Origin: Glo-17 sp964637835
Lineage (GTDB): Bacteria; Krumholzibacteriota; Krumholzibacteriia; LZORAL124-64-63
Direction: 5' to 3'
DNA length: 64,000 nt
Assembly (NCBI GenBank): GCA_964637835.1
Contig: CAZWYF010000002.1
Location: 123,710 to 187,709, forward strand
The notes below the pieces were generated by a model. The model was not told the DNA's origin. It was given only the letters and a program-made list of their open reading frames with translations, and made no database searches. Made by a program: the position numbers and the translations under genes. Numbering within the stretch: the stretch's first letter is position 1; each line of letters begins with the position of its first letter. This document shows positions 8,115 through 16,281 of the stretch, piece after piece.

Positions 8115-8968
8115 TGAGCGACACCGCCACGGTCCTGAAGGTCGCCGACTACAAGAGCGATCTGAAGCCCATCTGGTGTTCCGGCTGCGGGGATTACGGC
8201 GTGATCTCGCCGTTCTATCAGGCCCTGGCCGAGCAGCAGGCCGACCCCAAGAGCACGGTCATCGTCTCGGGCATCGGCTGCTCCGGCCGGTTCCCGTACT
8301 TCTGCAACACCTATGGCTTCCATGGCGTGCACGGCCGTGCGCTGCCCACCGCCGCCGGCGTGAAGATCTCGCGGCCCGAGCTGACGGTGGTGGCGGTGGG
8401 TGGCGACGGCGACGGCCTGGGCATCGGCGGCGGACACGTGCCGCACGTCTGCCGCAAGAACGTCGACATGACCTACATCCTCATCGACAACTCGATCTAC
8501 GGCCTGACCAAGGGCCAGTCGAGCCCCACCTCGCCCCTGGACATGAAGTCCAAGACGGCGCCCTACGCGTACATCGAGGATCCGCTCAACCCGCTGCTGA
8601 TGTTCCTCGCCTACAACGCGAGCTTCGTGGCGCGCGGCTACAGCGGCAAGCCCAAGCACCTGAAGCAGCTCTTCGTGGACGCCATGCAGCACAAGGGCTT
8701 CTCGGTCCTGCACATCTTCTCGCCGTGCGTGTCGATGAACAAGCAGGTCACGTTCAAGACCATGAGCGAGATCGTCAAGCCGCTGCCCGAGGACTGGGAC
8801 CCCGGCAACCGGCTGGAGGCCATGAGGATGGCCCTCGACACCAGCACGTTCTGGACGGGGCTGGTCTACAAGGAGGAGCGGGACACCATCCACGAGCGGC
8901 TCGACGGGATCGTCGAGCGGGTGGGCCAGTACGACGGCCTGGGCGACCTGCTGGCCGAGTTCAAGTAG
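8114..8968 (+). CDS. korB: 2-oxoacid:ferredoxin oxidoreductase, beta subunit
   Basis: A 284-aa thiamine-diphosphate-binding partner of KorA. WCSGCGDYGV near residue 18 and GIGCSGRFPYF near 54 carry the cysteines typical of beta subunits, where they ligate a [4Fe-4S] cluster. The ThDP/Mg site is GDGDGLGIGGGH followed by ILIDNSIYGLTKGQ. The ATG shares a base with the korA TGA, so the pair is translationally coupled. Whether it uses 2-oxoglutarate or another 2-oxoacid cannot be fixed from sequence alone. A strong hairpin terminator follows. Confidence 0.93.
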   Translation: MSDTATVLKVADYKSDLKPIWCSGCGDYGVISPFYQALAEQQADPKSTVIVSGIGCSGRFPYFCNTYGFHGVHGRALPTAAGVKISRPELTVVAVGGDGDGLGIGGGHVPHVCRKNVDMTYILIDNSIYGLTKGQSSPTSPLDMKSKTAPYAYIEDPLNPLLMFLAYNASFVARGYSGKPKHLKQLFVDAMQHKGFSVLHIFSPCVSMNKQVTFKTMSEIVKPLPEDWDPGNRLEAMRMALDTSTFWTGLVYKEERDTIHERLDGIVERVGQYDGLGDLLAEFK

Positions 8969-9009
8969 ACGGCACGCGTCGCCAGCGAGCGGATCGACCC
9001 CATCGCGAA

Positions 9010-9037
9010 GGGGCCCCGTCCGGATGGACGGGGCCCC
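9010..9037 (+). terminator. Terminator after korB
   Basis: A perfect 12-bp stem (GGGGCCCCGTCC) with a 4-nt loop, followed by GTTT, 41 bp after the korB stop. The strongest simple hairpin in this part of the window. Confidence 0.75.
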
Positions 9038-9046
9038 GTTTGCGAG

Positions 9047-9070
9047 GATGGGGCGCGATCGCGCCCCATC
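9047..9070. terminator. 24-bp perfect palindrome between convergent genes
   Basis: GATGGGGCGCGA and its exact complement abut with no loop, 13 bp before the stop of the - strand secreted protein gene. It probably serves as that gene's terminator, making a tandem double hairpin with the korB terminator. Confidence 0.55.
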
Positions 9071-9082
9071 GGCGGGAAGCGA

Positions 9083-9748
9083 TCAGTCGAACAGGCTGCG
9101 GACCTGGCTGAGCGTGGTGGTCTCCACCGGCACGCCGCCGAACGTCGCCTTGAACTGCAGGACCGCGGTGCGGCCCCAGTCCGCGTCGGGATCCCAGGCG
9201 CCTTCGTACCAGGCCCAGGTGTCCACGCCGTTGGCGGTGATCTGGCCGCCGATGCCCGGGTTCTCGTACCCGAAGTAGAACGTCGCGTCGGCGGGGATCA
9301 TGATGTCCGCGGCGGTGACGTCGACGTAGCTGTAGGTGGTGGGCGGGAACTCGTCCGGGTCGCTGCTCGCCGGCGTCCACTGGCCGTTGAAGGTCTCGGT
9401 GCCCACCGGGCCGGGCAGGGTCTCGGAGATCCACACGTACCAGTCCACGGGGCCGGGGCCGCCGCAGGGCCAGCCGAACTCGATGAGGGTGATATCCTGG
9501 CCGGTGTCGTTGGTCCAGGCGGTGATGAAGTAGGGGCCCCAGCCGTCGGCCGAGCCGCCGGTGGTGGCCGGCCCGTCGATGGTGCCGGTGGTGTTCCACT
9601 CCACGTCGGCGCGGGTGCCGCTGTTGCCCTGGGCGGGGTTGTCCTGCACGGGCAGGGTCTGCCCGTCCTTGCCGCAGACGCCGTCGGCGGCCAGGACGCC
9701 GGACGTCATGAGGGCGAGGATGCCGATGATGGTCAATAGCTTCTTCAT
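9083..9748 (-). CDS. Secreted hypothetical protein
   Basis: A 221-aa protein with a clear Sec signal peptide (KK, then the hydrophobic LLTIIGILALMTSGVLA, cleavage likely after AA near 21). The mature part is acidic, rich in Trp, Gly, Asp and Thr, poor in basic residues and predicted mostly beta. A pair of cysteines (CGKD near the start, WPCGG near 94) could form a disulfide. No catalytic motif is seen. It resembles the short secreted beta-sandwich proteins common in FCB-related phyla, but I cannot name a family. Single gene with its own promoter, flanked by terminators. Confidence 0.8.
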   Translation of the reverse strand: MKKLLTIIGILALMTSGVLAADGVCGKDGQTLPVQDNPAQGNSGTRADVEWNTTGTIDGPATTGGSADGWGPYFITAWTNDTGQDITLIEFGWPCGGPGPVDWYVWISETLPGPVGTETFNGQWTPASSDPDEFPPTTYSYVDVTAADIMIPADATFYFGYENPGIGGQITANGVDTWAWYEGAWDPDADWGRTAVLQFKATFGGVPVETTTLSQVRSLFD

Positions 9749-9818
9749 GAGTTATTACCCCCGGGTTCTCGGGTGAATGCCCACGGCGGTCGGCGATGGT
9801 CGCCGCGTTGCTCCCCTA

Positions 9819-9847
9819 GCATAGCAGATCGGCCAGGGTCCTGAGAA
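9819..9847 (-). promoter_or_regulatory. Promoter of the secreted protein gene
   Basis: On the - strand, TTCTCA, a 17-bp spacer and TATGCT lie about 70 bp upstream of the start codon. Confidence 0.5.
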
Positions 9848-9891
9848 GGGTCTTGATGGAAAAATCTCAATTGCCGGGATCTCGCCGTGGC

Positions 9892-9921
9892 TGGCCCCCC
9901 GGGGGGGCCACGTACTATCTT
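9892..9921 (+). promoter_or_regulatory. Promoter region of dus with a G/C palindrome at -35
   Basis: TATCTT at 9916-9921 matches the -10 of other promoters here. The expected -35 position is instead filled by a palindrome, TGG(C)6(G)7CCA at 9892-9910. This could be an activator or repressor site. Confidence 0.35.
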
Positions 9922-9953
9922 CGCAGAGGCCATCTGTCCCCGGAGGAACCCCG

Positions 9954-11018
9954 TTGCCCGCACACAAGCCCGTCCGCCTCGATGCTCGCATCCCCTGGTT
10001 CGGCGAGGTGCGCCACCTGCTGTCACCCATGGCGGGGGTCACCGACCGGCCTTTCCGCGCCATCTGCCGCGATCTGGGGGCGGACATGGGCTTCTGCGAG
10101 TTCACCTCCGCCTCGGGCCTCTATCACGAGAACGAGCAGACCTGGCGCCTGATCGACACCGAGGGCGAACCCGGGCGCGTGGGCATCCAGATCTTCGGCA
10201 GCGACCCCGACCACATGGCGGCCGCCGCCGAGATGCTGCGGCCGCGGCGCCTGGACGTGCTGGACATCAACTTCGGCTGCCCGGCCAAGAAGGTGGTCAA
10301 GAAGTGCGGCGGCAGCGCCCTGCTGGCCGACGTGCCCCTGCTCGCGGAGATCACCCGGCGGGTGGTCGCGGCGGCAGCGCCGGTGCCCGTGTCGGCCAAG
10401 TTCCGCACCGGCTGGGACCACGACAGCGTCAACTACGCCGAGGTGGGCGCCATGCTCCAGGAACTGGGCTGTGTCTGGGTGACGCTCCATGGCCGCACCC
10501 GCGCCCAGAAGTACACCGGCCGGGCCGACTGGGACACCATCGCCCGCCTGGTGGAACTGCTGGCGATCCCGGTGATCGGCAACGGCGACGTGGTCGATGG
10601 CGCGAGCTACCGGGACCTGGTGCGCCACACCCGTTGCCACGGCGTCATGGTGGCCCGCGGCGCCATCGGCAACCCCTGGATCTTCGGCGAGATGGCCGCC
10701 GTCGATCGCGGCGTGGCCTGGCAGCCGCCGGCGTTCGCGGAGATGTGCGCCACCATCGCCCGGCACGTGCGCCTGGAGGTGGCCCAGCGTGGCGAACGCT
10801 CCGGCTGCCTGGTGGTGCGCAAGCACATCGCTCGCTGCTTCCGGGGCTACCCGGGCGCAGCGCAGCTGCGCAAGCGGCTCTATGCGGAGGAGACCTCGGC
10901 CGCCATGATCGCCATCCTGGACGAGGCCGCCGCGGCCGGCGATCCGCGGCACGTTCGCGGTGTCGCGCCAGCGATCGCCGGCGCGCAGGAGCAGGAACGG
11001 AAGGACGTGGCGTCATGA
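9954..11018 (+). CDS. dus: tRNA-dihydrouridine synthase
   Basis: A 354-aa FMN enzyme that reduces specific uridines in the tRNA D loop with NADPH. The TIM barrel opens with LLSPMAGVTDRPFRAICR. The active-site segment INFGCPAKKVVKKCGGSALL holds the catalytic Cys that protonates the uridine. K in SAKFRTGW and the HGRTRAQKYTG phosphate motif are present, followed by GNGDV and the helical tRNA-binding C terminus. It looks closest to DusB-type proteins. Start is TTG at 9954 with CGGAGGA 6-8 bases upstream. Its stop overlaps the ATG of the next gene (ATGA). Confidence 0.93.
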   Translation: MPAHKPVRLDARIPWFGEVRHLLSPMAGVTDRPFRAICRDLGADMGFCEFTSASGLYHENEQTWRLIDTEGEPGRVGIQIFGSDPDHMAAAAEMLRPRRLDVLDINFGCPAKKVVKKCGGSALLADVPLLAEITRRVVAAAAPVPVSAKFRTGWDHDSVNYAEVGAMLQELGCVWVTLHGRTRAQKYTGRADWDTIARLVELLAIPVIGNGDVVDGASYRDLVRHTRCHGVMVARGAIGNPWIFGEMAAVDRGVAWQPPAFAEMCATIARHVRLEVAQRGERSGCLVVRKHIARCFRGYPGAAQLRKRLYAEETSAAMIAILDEAAAAGDPRHVRGVAPAIAGAQEQERKDVAS

Positions 11019-11806
11019 CGGACTCGCGCCGTGGTCTCGACAGCCGGCGGCTCCTCGCCGTCGCGGCCGCCACGGTCCTGCTCGGCCTGGCCGGTTGCAG
11101 CAAGCAGGTCCCGGCACCGGGGCCGCGCACCGGGGCGCCACCGGCCGGCGAGCAGGTGATCGCGCACACCGTCCGCACCGGCGAGGATCTGCAGCGCATC
11201 GCCGATCTCTACTATGGCGATCCCGACCGCGCCGATCGCATCGCCGCGGACAATGGCCTGCAACGACCGGTGGATCTGCTGGCCGGCTCGGTCCTGCAGC
11301 TGACGTTCGCGGCCGACGAGTACGCCACCGCCCGGCGGCGCGCCGCCGCCCTGGGTCCCTACAACCGCGGCGTGGCCGCCCTGGATGGCGGCGACCTCGC
11401 CGAGGCCGAGCGTCAGTTCCGGCTGGCCCTGCGGACGGCCCCCGACCTGACCGACGCGCGCTACAACCTGGCGCTGGTGCTCCTGGATCGCGGGCAGACC
11501 GACGTCGCCGCCGACTCCCTCGCCGTTCTCGCCAGCGAGCGGCCCGCAGATCCGGACATCGGCTTCGCCCTGGGCAATGCCCGCTTCCACCAGACCCGCT
11601 ACCGGGAGGCCGCCACCGCGTTCGCCGGCGTGCTCGCGCGCCATCCCGGCCATCGCCGCGCCGCCTTCGGCCACGCCCGCGCGCTGCAGGAGGCCGGCGA
11701 GCAGGCGGCGGCCATCTCCGCCTGGCAGACCTACCTGCGCCTCGATCCCGACAGCGGCTGGGCCGCGCAGGCCCGGCGGCACCTCGGCGAGCTCACCGGT
11801 GGCTGA
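11015..11806 (+). CDS. Lipoprotein with LysM and TPR domains
   Basis: A 263-aa protein with a lipobox LLGLAGC (Cys about 28), so it is lipid-anchored and periplasmic. A LysM motif (about 50-98, HTVRTGEDLQRIADLYYGDP to LLAGSVLQL) suggests peptidoglycan binding, and about five TPR units (about 110-260) give a helical protein-binding surface. Likely a cell-envelope scaffold or assembly factor. Translationally coupled to dus upstream (4-bp overlap) and to the ABC ATPase downstream (8-bp overlap), though no functional link is obvious. Confidence 0.85.
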   Translation: MTDSRRGLDSRRLLAVAAATVLLGLAGCSKQVPAPGPRTGAPPAGEQVIAHTVRTGEDLQRIADLYYGDPDRADRIAADNGLQRPVDLLAGSVLQLTFAADEYATARRRAAALGPYNRGVAALDGGDLAEAERQFRLALRTAPDLTDARYNLALVLLDRGQTDVAADSLAVLASERPADPDIGFALGNARFHQTRYREAATAFAGVLARHPGHRRAAFGHARALQEAGEQAAAISAWQTYLRLDPDSGWAAQARRHLGELTGG

Positions 11807-13175
11807 GCGGCTGCATCTGCACGACCTCAGCCTGGAGCGGGACGGGCCGCAGGGCCCGCTGCTGGTGCTGCGCAACCTGGACCTGGAGCTGGACCTCGCC
11901 GGCGGCGAGCGCCTGGCCCTGATCGGCGGTAACGGCGCGGGCAAGTCGTCCCTGCTGCGGCACCTGGCCACCCCCGGCGTGCTGCCCGGGGTGCGCGCCG
12001 GGCTGGTCTTCCAGGATCCCGATGAGCAGCTCATCGCCGCCACCGTGGCCGAGGAACTGGGCCTCGGCCGGCCCGATCCGGTCACCGGGGACCACCTCGC
12101 CGCCTGCGGCCTCGCCGGCCGCGAGGGCGAGGATCCGCGGCTGCTCTCGGCGGGACAGAAGCAACGCCTGCAGGTGGCCACCGTGCTCGGCGGCCGCCCC
12201 GATCTGCTCCTGCTCGACGAGCCCACCAGCCTGCAGGACGCCGACCAGGCCGCCTGGCTGCGCCAGCAGCTCGACGCGCGTCCGGAGGCGATGATCTGGG
12301 CCACCCAGCAGGCAGAGGAGGTGGCGCTCTGCCACCGCGCCGTGGTGCTCGACCGGGGCCAGCCGGTGGCGAGCGGCCCGGTGCCGGAACTGCTCGCGCG
12401 CCCGGACGTGCAGGCCTTGCTCGCGCCGGACTACGGGCCGCCGGCGGCCGCGCCGGTGGCGACCGCGGCTGCCGGGCCGGCCGCGCCCGCCGCCGCGCCT
12501 GCGCCCGCGCCCCTGGCCACCGTCGACGACCTGCGCCTCGGCTTCCGCGACGGCGGCGCCCTCCACCTCGCGCGGTGGCGCCTGGCCCCCGGCGACCGCG
12601 TGGGCGTGGTGGGGCCCAACGGCTGCGGCAAGAGCACCCTGCTGGCCGTCCTGGCCGGCCTGCGCCGCCCCGATGCCGGCACCGTCACCCTGGCCGGCCG
12701 CCGCCTCTACGGGCGCGGCCGTCGCGATCTCGACCACGGTCTCTGCGCCCTGGCTCCCCAGCTGCCCGAGTACCTGCTCACCCGCGATACCGTGGCCGCC
12801 GAGATCGCCCTCGACCCCGGCCTCGCCGGCCAGGATCCGGCCGCGGTTCTGGCCACCGCCGGCCTGGAGCCCGACCTGCTCGGCTGCCATCCGTACGACC
12901 TCTCCGGCGGCCAGCGCCGGCGCCTGGCCCTGGCCCTGGCCCTGGCCAGCGGTCGTCCCCTGCTGCTGCTGGACGAGCCCACCGCGGCCCTGGACGCCGC
13001 CGGCCGGGCGCAGGTGGCCCGCCAGATCGTGGCCAGTCCCCGCGATGGCGCCCTGGTGATCGCGTCCCACGATCGCCCCTTCCTCGCCGCCTGCGGCTGC
13101 GGCCTGCTGGATCTCTCCGGGGGGGCGGCGGCGGGTCCGGCAGGGGGCCCGGCGGCGGCCTTGCACGGCGCCTGA
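11799..13175 (+). CDS. ECF-type ABC transporter ATPase, two ATPase domains fused
   Basis: A 458-aa protein with two complete ABC nucleotide-binding domains. Domain 1: Walker A GGNGAGKSS, signature LLSAGQKQRLQ, Walker B LLLLDEPTS. An Ala/Pro linker (about 212-238) leads to domain 2: Walker A GPNGCGKST, signature DLSGGQRRRLAL, Walker B LLLLDEPTAAL, H-loop SHDRP. VFQDPDEQLIAATVAEEL in domain 1 is typical of energy-coupling-factor ATPases (EcfA/CbiO), which power uptake of vitamins, Co or Ni. No membrane EcfT or substrate component is in the window, so the substrate is unknown. The GTG start at 11799 overlaps the upstream stop. Confidence 0.88.
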   Translation: MAERLHLHDLSLERDGPQGPLLVLRNLDLELDLAGGERLALIGGNGAGKSSLLRHLATPGVLPGVRAGLVFQDPDEQLIAATVAEELGLGRPDPVTGDHLAACGLAGREGEDPRLLSAGQKQRLQVATVLGGRPDLLLLDEPTSLQDADQAAWLRQQLDARPEAMIWATQQAEEVALCHRAVVLDRGQPVASGPVPELLARPDVQALLAPDYGPPAAAPVATAAAGPAAPAAAPAPAPLATVDDLRLGFRDGGALHLARWRLAPGDRVGVVGPNGCGKSTLLAVLAGLRRPDAGTVTLAGRRLYGRGRRDLDHGLCALAPQLPEYLLTRDTVAAEIALDPGLAGQDPAAVLATAGLEPDLLGCHPYDLSGGQRRRLALALALASGRPLLLLDEPTAALDAAGRAQVARQIVASPRDGALVIASHDRPFLAACGCGLLDLSGGAAAGPAGGPAAALHGA

Positions 13176-13189
13176 CGGCCTGCTATCTT
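13161..13189 (+). promoter_or_regulatory. Promoter of the pyr operon
   Basis: TTGCAC, exactly 17 bp, then TATCTT, with transcription expected near 13196. It overlaps the last codons of the upstream ATPase gene. The transcript leader would be about 130 nt and contains the PyrR site and terminator below. Confidence 0.7.
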
Positions 13190-13217
13190 CCCCGGCGTCC
13201 ACGGTCCTTTTTAACGC

Positions 13218-13231
13218 GGTCCCGCGAGGCC
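13218..13231 (+). promoter_or_regulatory. PyrR-binding RNA element (anti-antiterminator)
   Basis: In the pyr leader, GGTCCCGCGAGGCC matches the known PyrR-binding consensus ARUCCNGNGAGGYU at all positions except the first and last. Those two change together from A-U to G-C, preserving the base pair. It is preceded by TTTTTAAC and followed by GAAGAGGA, as in Bacillus-type leaders. In that system PyrR with UMP binds here and lets the downstream terminator form. The similarity is seen directly; regulation is inferred. Confidence 0.75.
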
Positions 13232-13256
13232 CGAAGAGGAGGCGGCCGATCCCACG

Positions 13257-13296
13257 ACGGACCCCTGCGCCCCCGGCGCCCGGGCCCGTTTTTTTT
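13257..13296 (+). terminator. Attenuator terminator in the pyr leader
   Basis: A GC-rich hairpin (inner stem GCGCC/GGCGC, outer pairs CCC/GGG and ACGG/CCGT) is followed directly by eight T, 30 bp before the pyrR start. An intrinsic terminator inside the leader, just after the PyrR element, is the classical attenuation layout. Confidence 0.75.
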
Positions 13297-13325
13297 GCCC
13301 GCTTCCCAGCCCAGGCAGGAGAATC

Positions 13326-13874
13326 ATGAGTTTCACCGAGAAGGCCGTCATCATGAACGGGGCCGAGGTCACCCGGGCGATCAAGCGCATGGCCCACGAG
13401 GTGCTCGAGGCCAATCACGGGACCAGCGACCTGGTGGTCCTGGGGATCCAGCGCCGCGGCGTGCCGCTCGCCGGCCTGCTGCGCGACGCCATCCAGTCGG
13501 TGGAGGGCGTGGAGCTGCCCATGGGCGCCATCGACATCACCTTCTACCGGGACGACCTCTCCAGGCTCGGGCCCTCGCCCAGGGTGGCCACCACCGAGAT
13601 GCCCCTGGACGTCACCGACAAGGTGGTGATCCTGGTGGACGACGTCCTCTACACCGGCCGCACCGTGCGCGCGGCGCTGGACGTGATCATGGACTGGGGT
13701 CGTCCCCGGGCCATCCAGCTGGTGGTGCTGGTCGATCGCGGTCATCGCGAGTTGCCCATCCGTCCGGACTACGTGGGCAAGAACGTCCCCACCAGCCAGA
13801 AGGAGGTCATCAAGGTGAAGGTGGCCGACATCGACGGGAAGCAGGAAGTGGTGGTGGGGGAGGTGGGCGCCTGA
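13326..13874 (+). CDS. pyrR: Bifunctional pyr operon regulator / uracil phosphoribosyltransferase
   Basis: A 182-aa protein of the type I phosphoribosyltransferase fold. The PRPP loop is VILVDDVLYTGRTVRAAL, and the PyrR-type flap and C terminus (VGKNVPTSQKEVIKVKV) are conserved. In characterised bacteria PyrR senses UMP/UTP and binds pyr mRNA leaders to favour termination; it also has weak UPRTase activity. A matching RNA element and terminator lie just upstream, so it likely controls its own operon. ATG at 13326 follows CAGGAGAATC. The stop shares a base with the pyrB start. Confidence 0.95.
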   Translation: MSFTEKAVIMNGAEVTRAIKRMAHEVLEANHGTSDLVVLGIQRRGVPLAGLLRDAIQSVEGVELPMGAIDITFYRDDLSRLGPSPRVATTEMPLDVTDKVVILVDDVLYTGRTVRAALDVIMDWGRPRAIQLVVLVDRGHRELPIRPDYVGKNVPTSQKEVIKVKVADIDGKQEVVVGEVGA

Positions 13875-14824
13875 TGAGCCTCAAGCGCAAGGACGTGCTG
13901 GGCCTCGAGGAGATGTCCGCCGAGGAGATCCTCATGGTGCTCGACATCGCCGAGCGGTTCCGCGCCGTCTTCGACCGCCCGGTCCGCTCGGTGCCCATCA
14001 TGCGCGGCCGCACCGTGGTGAACTTCTTCCACGAGCCCAGCACCCGCACCCGCATCAGCTTCGAGCTGGCGGAGAAGCGGCTCTCGGCGGACATCGTCAA
14101 CTTCTCGGTGGCCACCAGCAGCTTCAGCAAGGGCGAGACCCTGCGCGACACCGCGGAGAACCTGCAGGCCATGAAGATCGACATGCTGGTGGTGCGCCAC
14201 CGGAGCAGCGGTTCGGCCCATTACCTGGCCCGGGTGCTGCAGTGCCCGGTGATCAACGCGGGCGACGGCTGCCACGAGCACCCCACCCAGGGTCTGCTGG
14301 ACATCATGACCATGCGCCAGCGCCTGGGCGACCTGCGCGGCAAGCAGGTCACCATCATCGGGGACATCGCCCACAGCCGCGTGGCCCGCTCCAACATCTG
14401 GGGTCTGAGCAAGCTGGGCGCCGAGGTCACCGTCTGCGGCCCGCCCACCATGGTGCCGGGCAACATCGCGCGCATGGGTGTGAACGTGGAGTACGACCTG
14501 CAGCGCGCCGTGGCGCAGGCGGACGTGCTGAACATCCTGCGCATCCAGCTCGAGCGCCACGCCAGCCAGGGCTTCCCCAGCAATCGCGAGTACCACCGTC
14601 GTTACGGGGTGACCGAGGACGTCGTGCGGGGACTGAAGCCCGAGGCGTTCATCATGCACCCGGGGCCCATGAACCGGAACGTGGAGATCGCCAGCGAGGT
14701 GGCCGACGGCCCGCGCCAGGTGATCCTCGACCAGGTGGCCAACGGCGTGGCGGTGCGCATGGCCCTGATCTACCTGCTGTCCGGCGGCGACCCGGGTGCG
14801 CTGGCGGCCGGCGACGCGGCCTGA
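13874..14824 (+). CDS. pyrB: Aspartate carbamoyltransferase catalytic subunit
   Basis: Condenses carbamoyl phosphate and aspartate to carbamoyl aspartate, the second step of UMP synthesis. 316 aa, the usual size. The carbamoyl-phosphate motif FFHEPSTRTRISFELA, DGCHEHPTQGLLD and MHPGPMNR are all intact. There is no pyrI regulatory chain nearby, so control is probably at transcription through PyrR. Start is ATG at 13874, overlapping the pyrR stop by one base; a longer in-frame extension is shadow coding over pyrR. Confidence 0.97.
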   Translation: MSLKRKDVLGLEEMSAEEILMVLDIAERFRAVFDRPVRSVPIMRGRTVVNFFHEPSTRTRISFELAEKRLSADIVNFSVATSSFSKGETLRDTAENLQAMKIDMLVVRHRSSGSAHYLARVLQCPVINAGDGCHEHPTQGLLDIMTMRQRLGDLRGKQVTIIGDIAHSRVARSNIWGLSKLGAEVTVCGPPTMVPGNIARMGVNVEYDLQRAVAQADVLNILRIQLERHASQGFPSNREYHRRYGVTEDVVRGLKPEAFIMHPGPMNRNVEIASEVADGPRQVILDQVANGVAVRMALIYLLSGGDPGALAAGDAA

Positions 14825-14843
14825 ACCCCCGAAAGGACCCGAC

Positions 14844-16157
14844 ATGCAGTGGAGCTGGCAGCGCATCCCGGCGGAGTATCTGATCACCGGCGTCAAGCTG
14901 GTGCGCGGCGGCAAGGTGGCCGGCCGCAAGGGCTTCATCCACGTCAAGAAGGGCCGCATCGAGGCCCTGGGCGTGGGCAAGCCCACCGCCGAGGGCCTCG
15001 CGGTCCTGGACGCCGACGGCCTGCTCCTGGCGCCCGGGTTCATCGACACCCACGTGCACTTCCGCGAGCCGGGCCAGGAAGAGAAGGAGACCGTGGCCAC
15101 TGGCAGCCGGGCCGCCGCGTGCGGCGGGTTCACCACCGTGGTGACCATGCCCAACACCGATCCCACCATCGACAACGCCGGCATGGTGCGCTACCTGGTC
15201 GACCGCGCCGCCGAGGCCGGCCTCTGCCGCGTCCTGCCCACCGGCGCCATCTCGGTGGGGCGGCAGGGCGAGGCCATGGCCGAGCTGGGCGCCATGGTGG
15301 ACGCCGGCGCGGTGGCCTTCACCGACGACGGCTCGCCGGTGCTCAGCGGCAAGCTCATGAGCAACGCCCTGAAGTACGCCGGTGTGCTGGGCGTGCCCAT
15401 CATGACCCATGCCGAGGACCCCGGCATCGCCGGCGACGGCTGCATGCACGGCGGCTACTGGTCCACCCGCCTGGGCCTGACGGGGATCCCGCGGGCGAGC
15501 GAGGACAGCGCCACGTTCCGGGACATCGAGCTGGCCCGCGCGGCCGGCGCCCACCTGCACATCTGCCATGTCTCCACGCGGGGCGCGGTGGAGATCATCC
15601 GGCGAGCCAGGGCCGAGGGCGTCAAGGTGACCGCGGAGGCCACGCCGCATCACTTCGCGCTGGATCACAGCCGCTGCCGCGACTACTCCCCGTCCTTCAA
15701 GATGAATCCTCCCCTGCGCGAGCCGGACGATGTGGCGGCCGTGGCCGACGGCCTGGCCGACGGGACCATCGACGGCATCGCCACCGACCACGCGCCCCAT
15801 ACGGCCACCGAGAAGGAGCTGCAGTTCGACCAGGCGCCCTTCGGCGTGATCGGCCTGGAGACGGCGTTCGCCGCCGGGGTGACCTACCTGGTGGAGACCG
15901 GCAAGCTCGACCTGGGCACCCTGGTGCAGTGCCTGAGCGAGCGGCCGGCCGACGTGCTGGGCCTGCCCCTCGGCCGCCTGGAGGAGGGGCGGGAGGCGGA
16001 CTTCGTGCTCCTCGACCCGCAGGCCGAGTGGGTGGTGGACCGGTCGCACCTGCGCTCTCGCAGCCACAACTCCTGCTTCCTCGGCGAGACCCTCAAGGGG
16101 CGCGTGACGGCCACCTTCCTGCGCGGCCGCGCCACCTGGCACCACGAGGAGAGTTGA
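14844..16157 (+). CDS. pyrC: Dihydroorotase
   Basis: Cyclises carbamoyl aspartate to dihydroorotate. 437 aa, the class I (long) type. The metal site HVHFREPGQ near residue 67, FTDDGSPV, HAEDP, HICHVST and the catalytic Asp in ATDHAPHT are all present. ATG at 14844 is preceded by GAAAGGA and gives the expected N terminus. It follows pyrB by 19 bp in the same operon. The last codons overlap a promoter for the next gene. Confidence 0.96.
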   Translation: MQWSWQRIPAEYLITGVKLVRGGKVAGRKGFIHVKKGRIEALGVGKPTAEGLAVLDADGLLLAPGFIDTHVHFREPGQEEKETVATGSRAAACGGFTTVVTMPNTDPTIDNAGMVRYLVDRAAEAGLCRVLPTGAISVGRQGEAMAELGAMVDAGAVAFTDDGSPVLSGKLMSNALKYAGVLGVPIMTHAEDPGIAGDGCMHGGYWSTRLGLTGIPRASEDSATFRDIELARAAGAHLHICHVSTRGAVEIIRRARAEGVKVTAEATPHHFALDHSRCRDYSPSFKMNPPLREPDDVAAVADGLADGTIDGIATDHAPHTATEKELQFDQAPFGVIGLETAFAAGVTYLVETGKLDLGTLVQCLSERPADVLGLPLGRLEEGREADFVLLDPQAEWVVDRSHLRSRSHNSCFLGETLKGRVTATFLRGRATWHHEES

Positions 16158-16182
16158 CCCGGCCGCGGCGAGCGCCTAGCCT
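16154..16182 (+). promoter_or_regulatory. Internal promoter inside the pyr cluster
   Basis: TTGACC, 17 bp, TAGCCT, starting in the stop codon of pyrC. It would drive the TPR lipoprotein gene and, downstream, pyrK and pyrD independently of the PyrR attenuator. Confidence 0.65.
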
Positions 16183-16281
16183 CGCGGCGGAGCGGGAACC
16201 ACGGTTGCCGCTCCGGGTTCAACCCCCGCACCAAGGACGCTGCAGGAACCCCCTGATCCTGTGGGCGGAAAGGCAGCGCGC

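Noticed and set aside
11577..11798. N-terminal extension of the ECF ATPase
   Set aside because: It overlaps the TPR lipoprotein in another frame and has no family match; the GTG at 11799 begins at the conserved domain.
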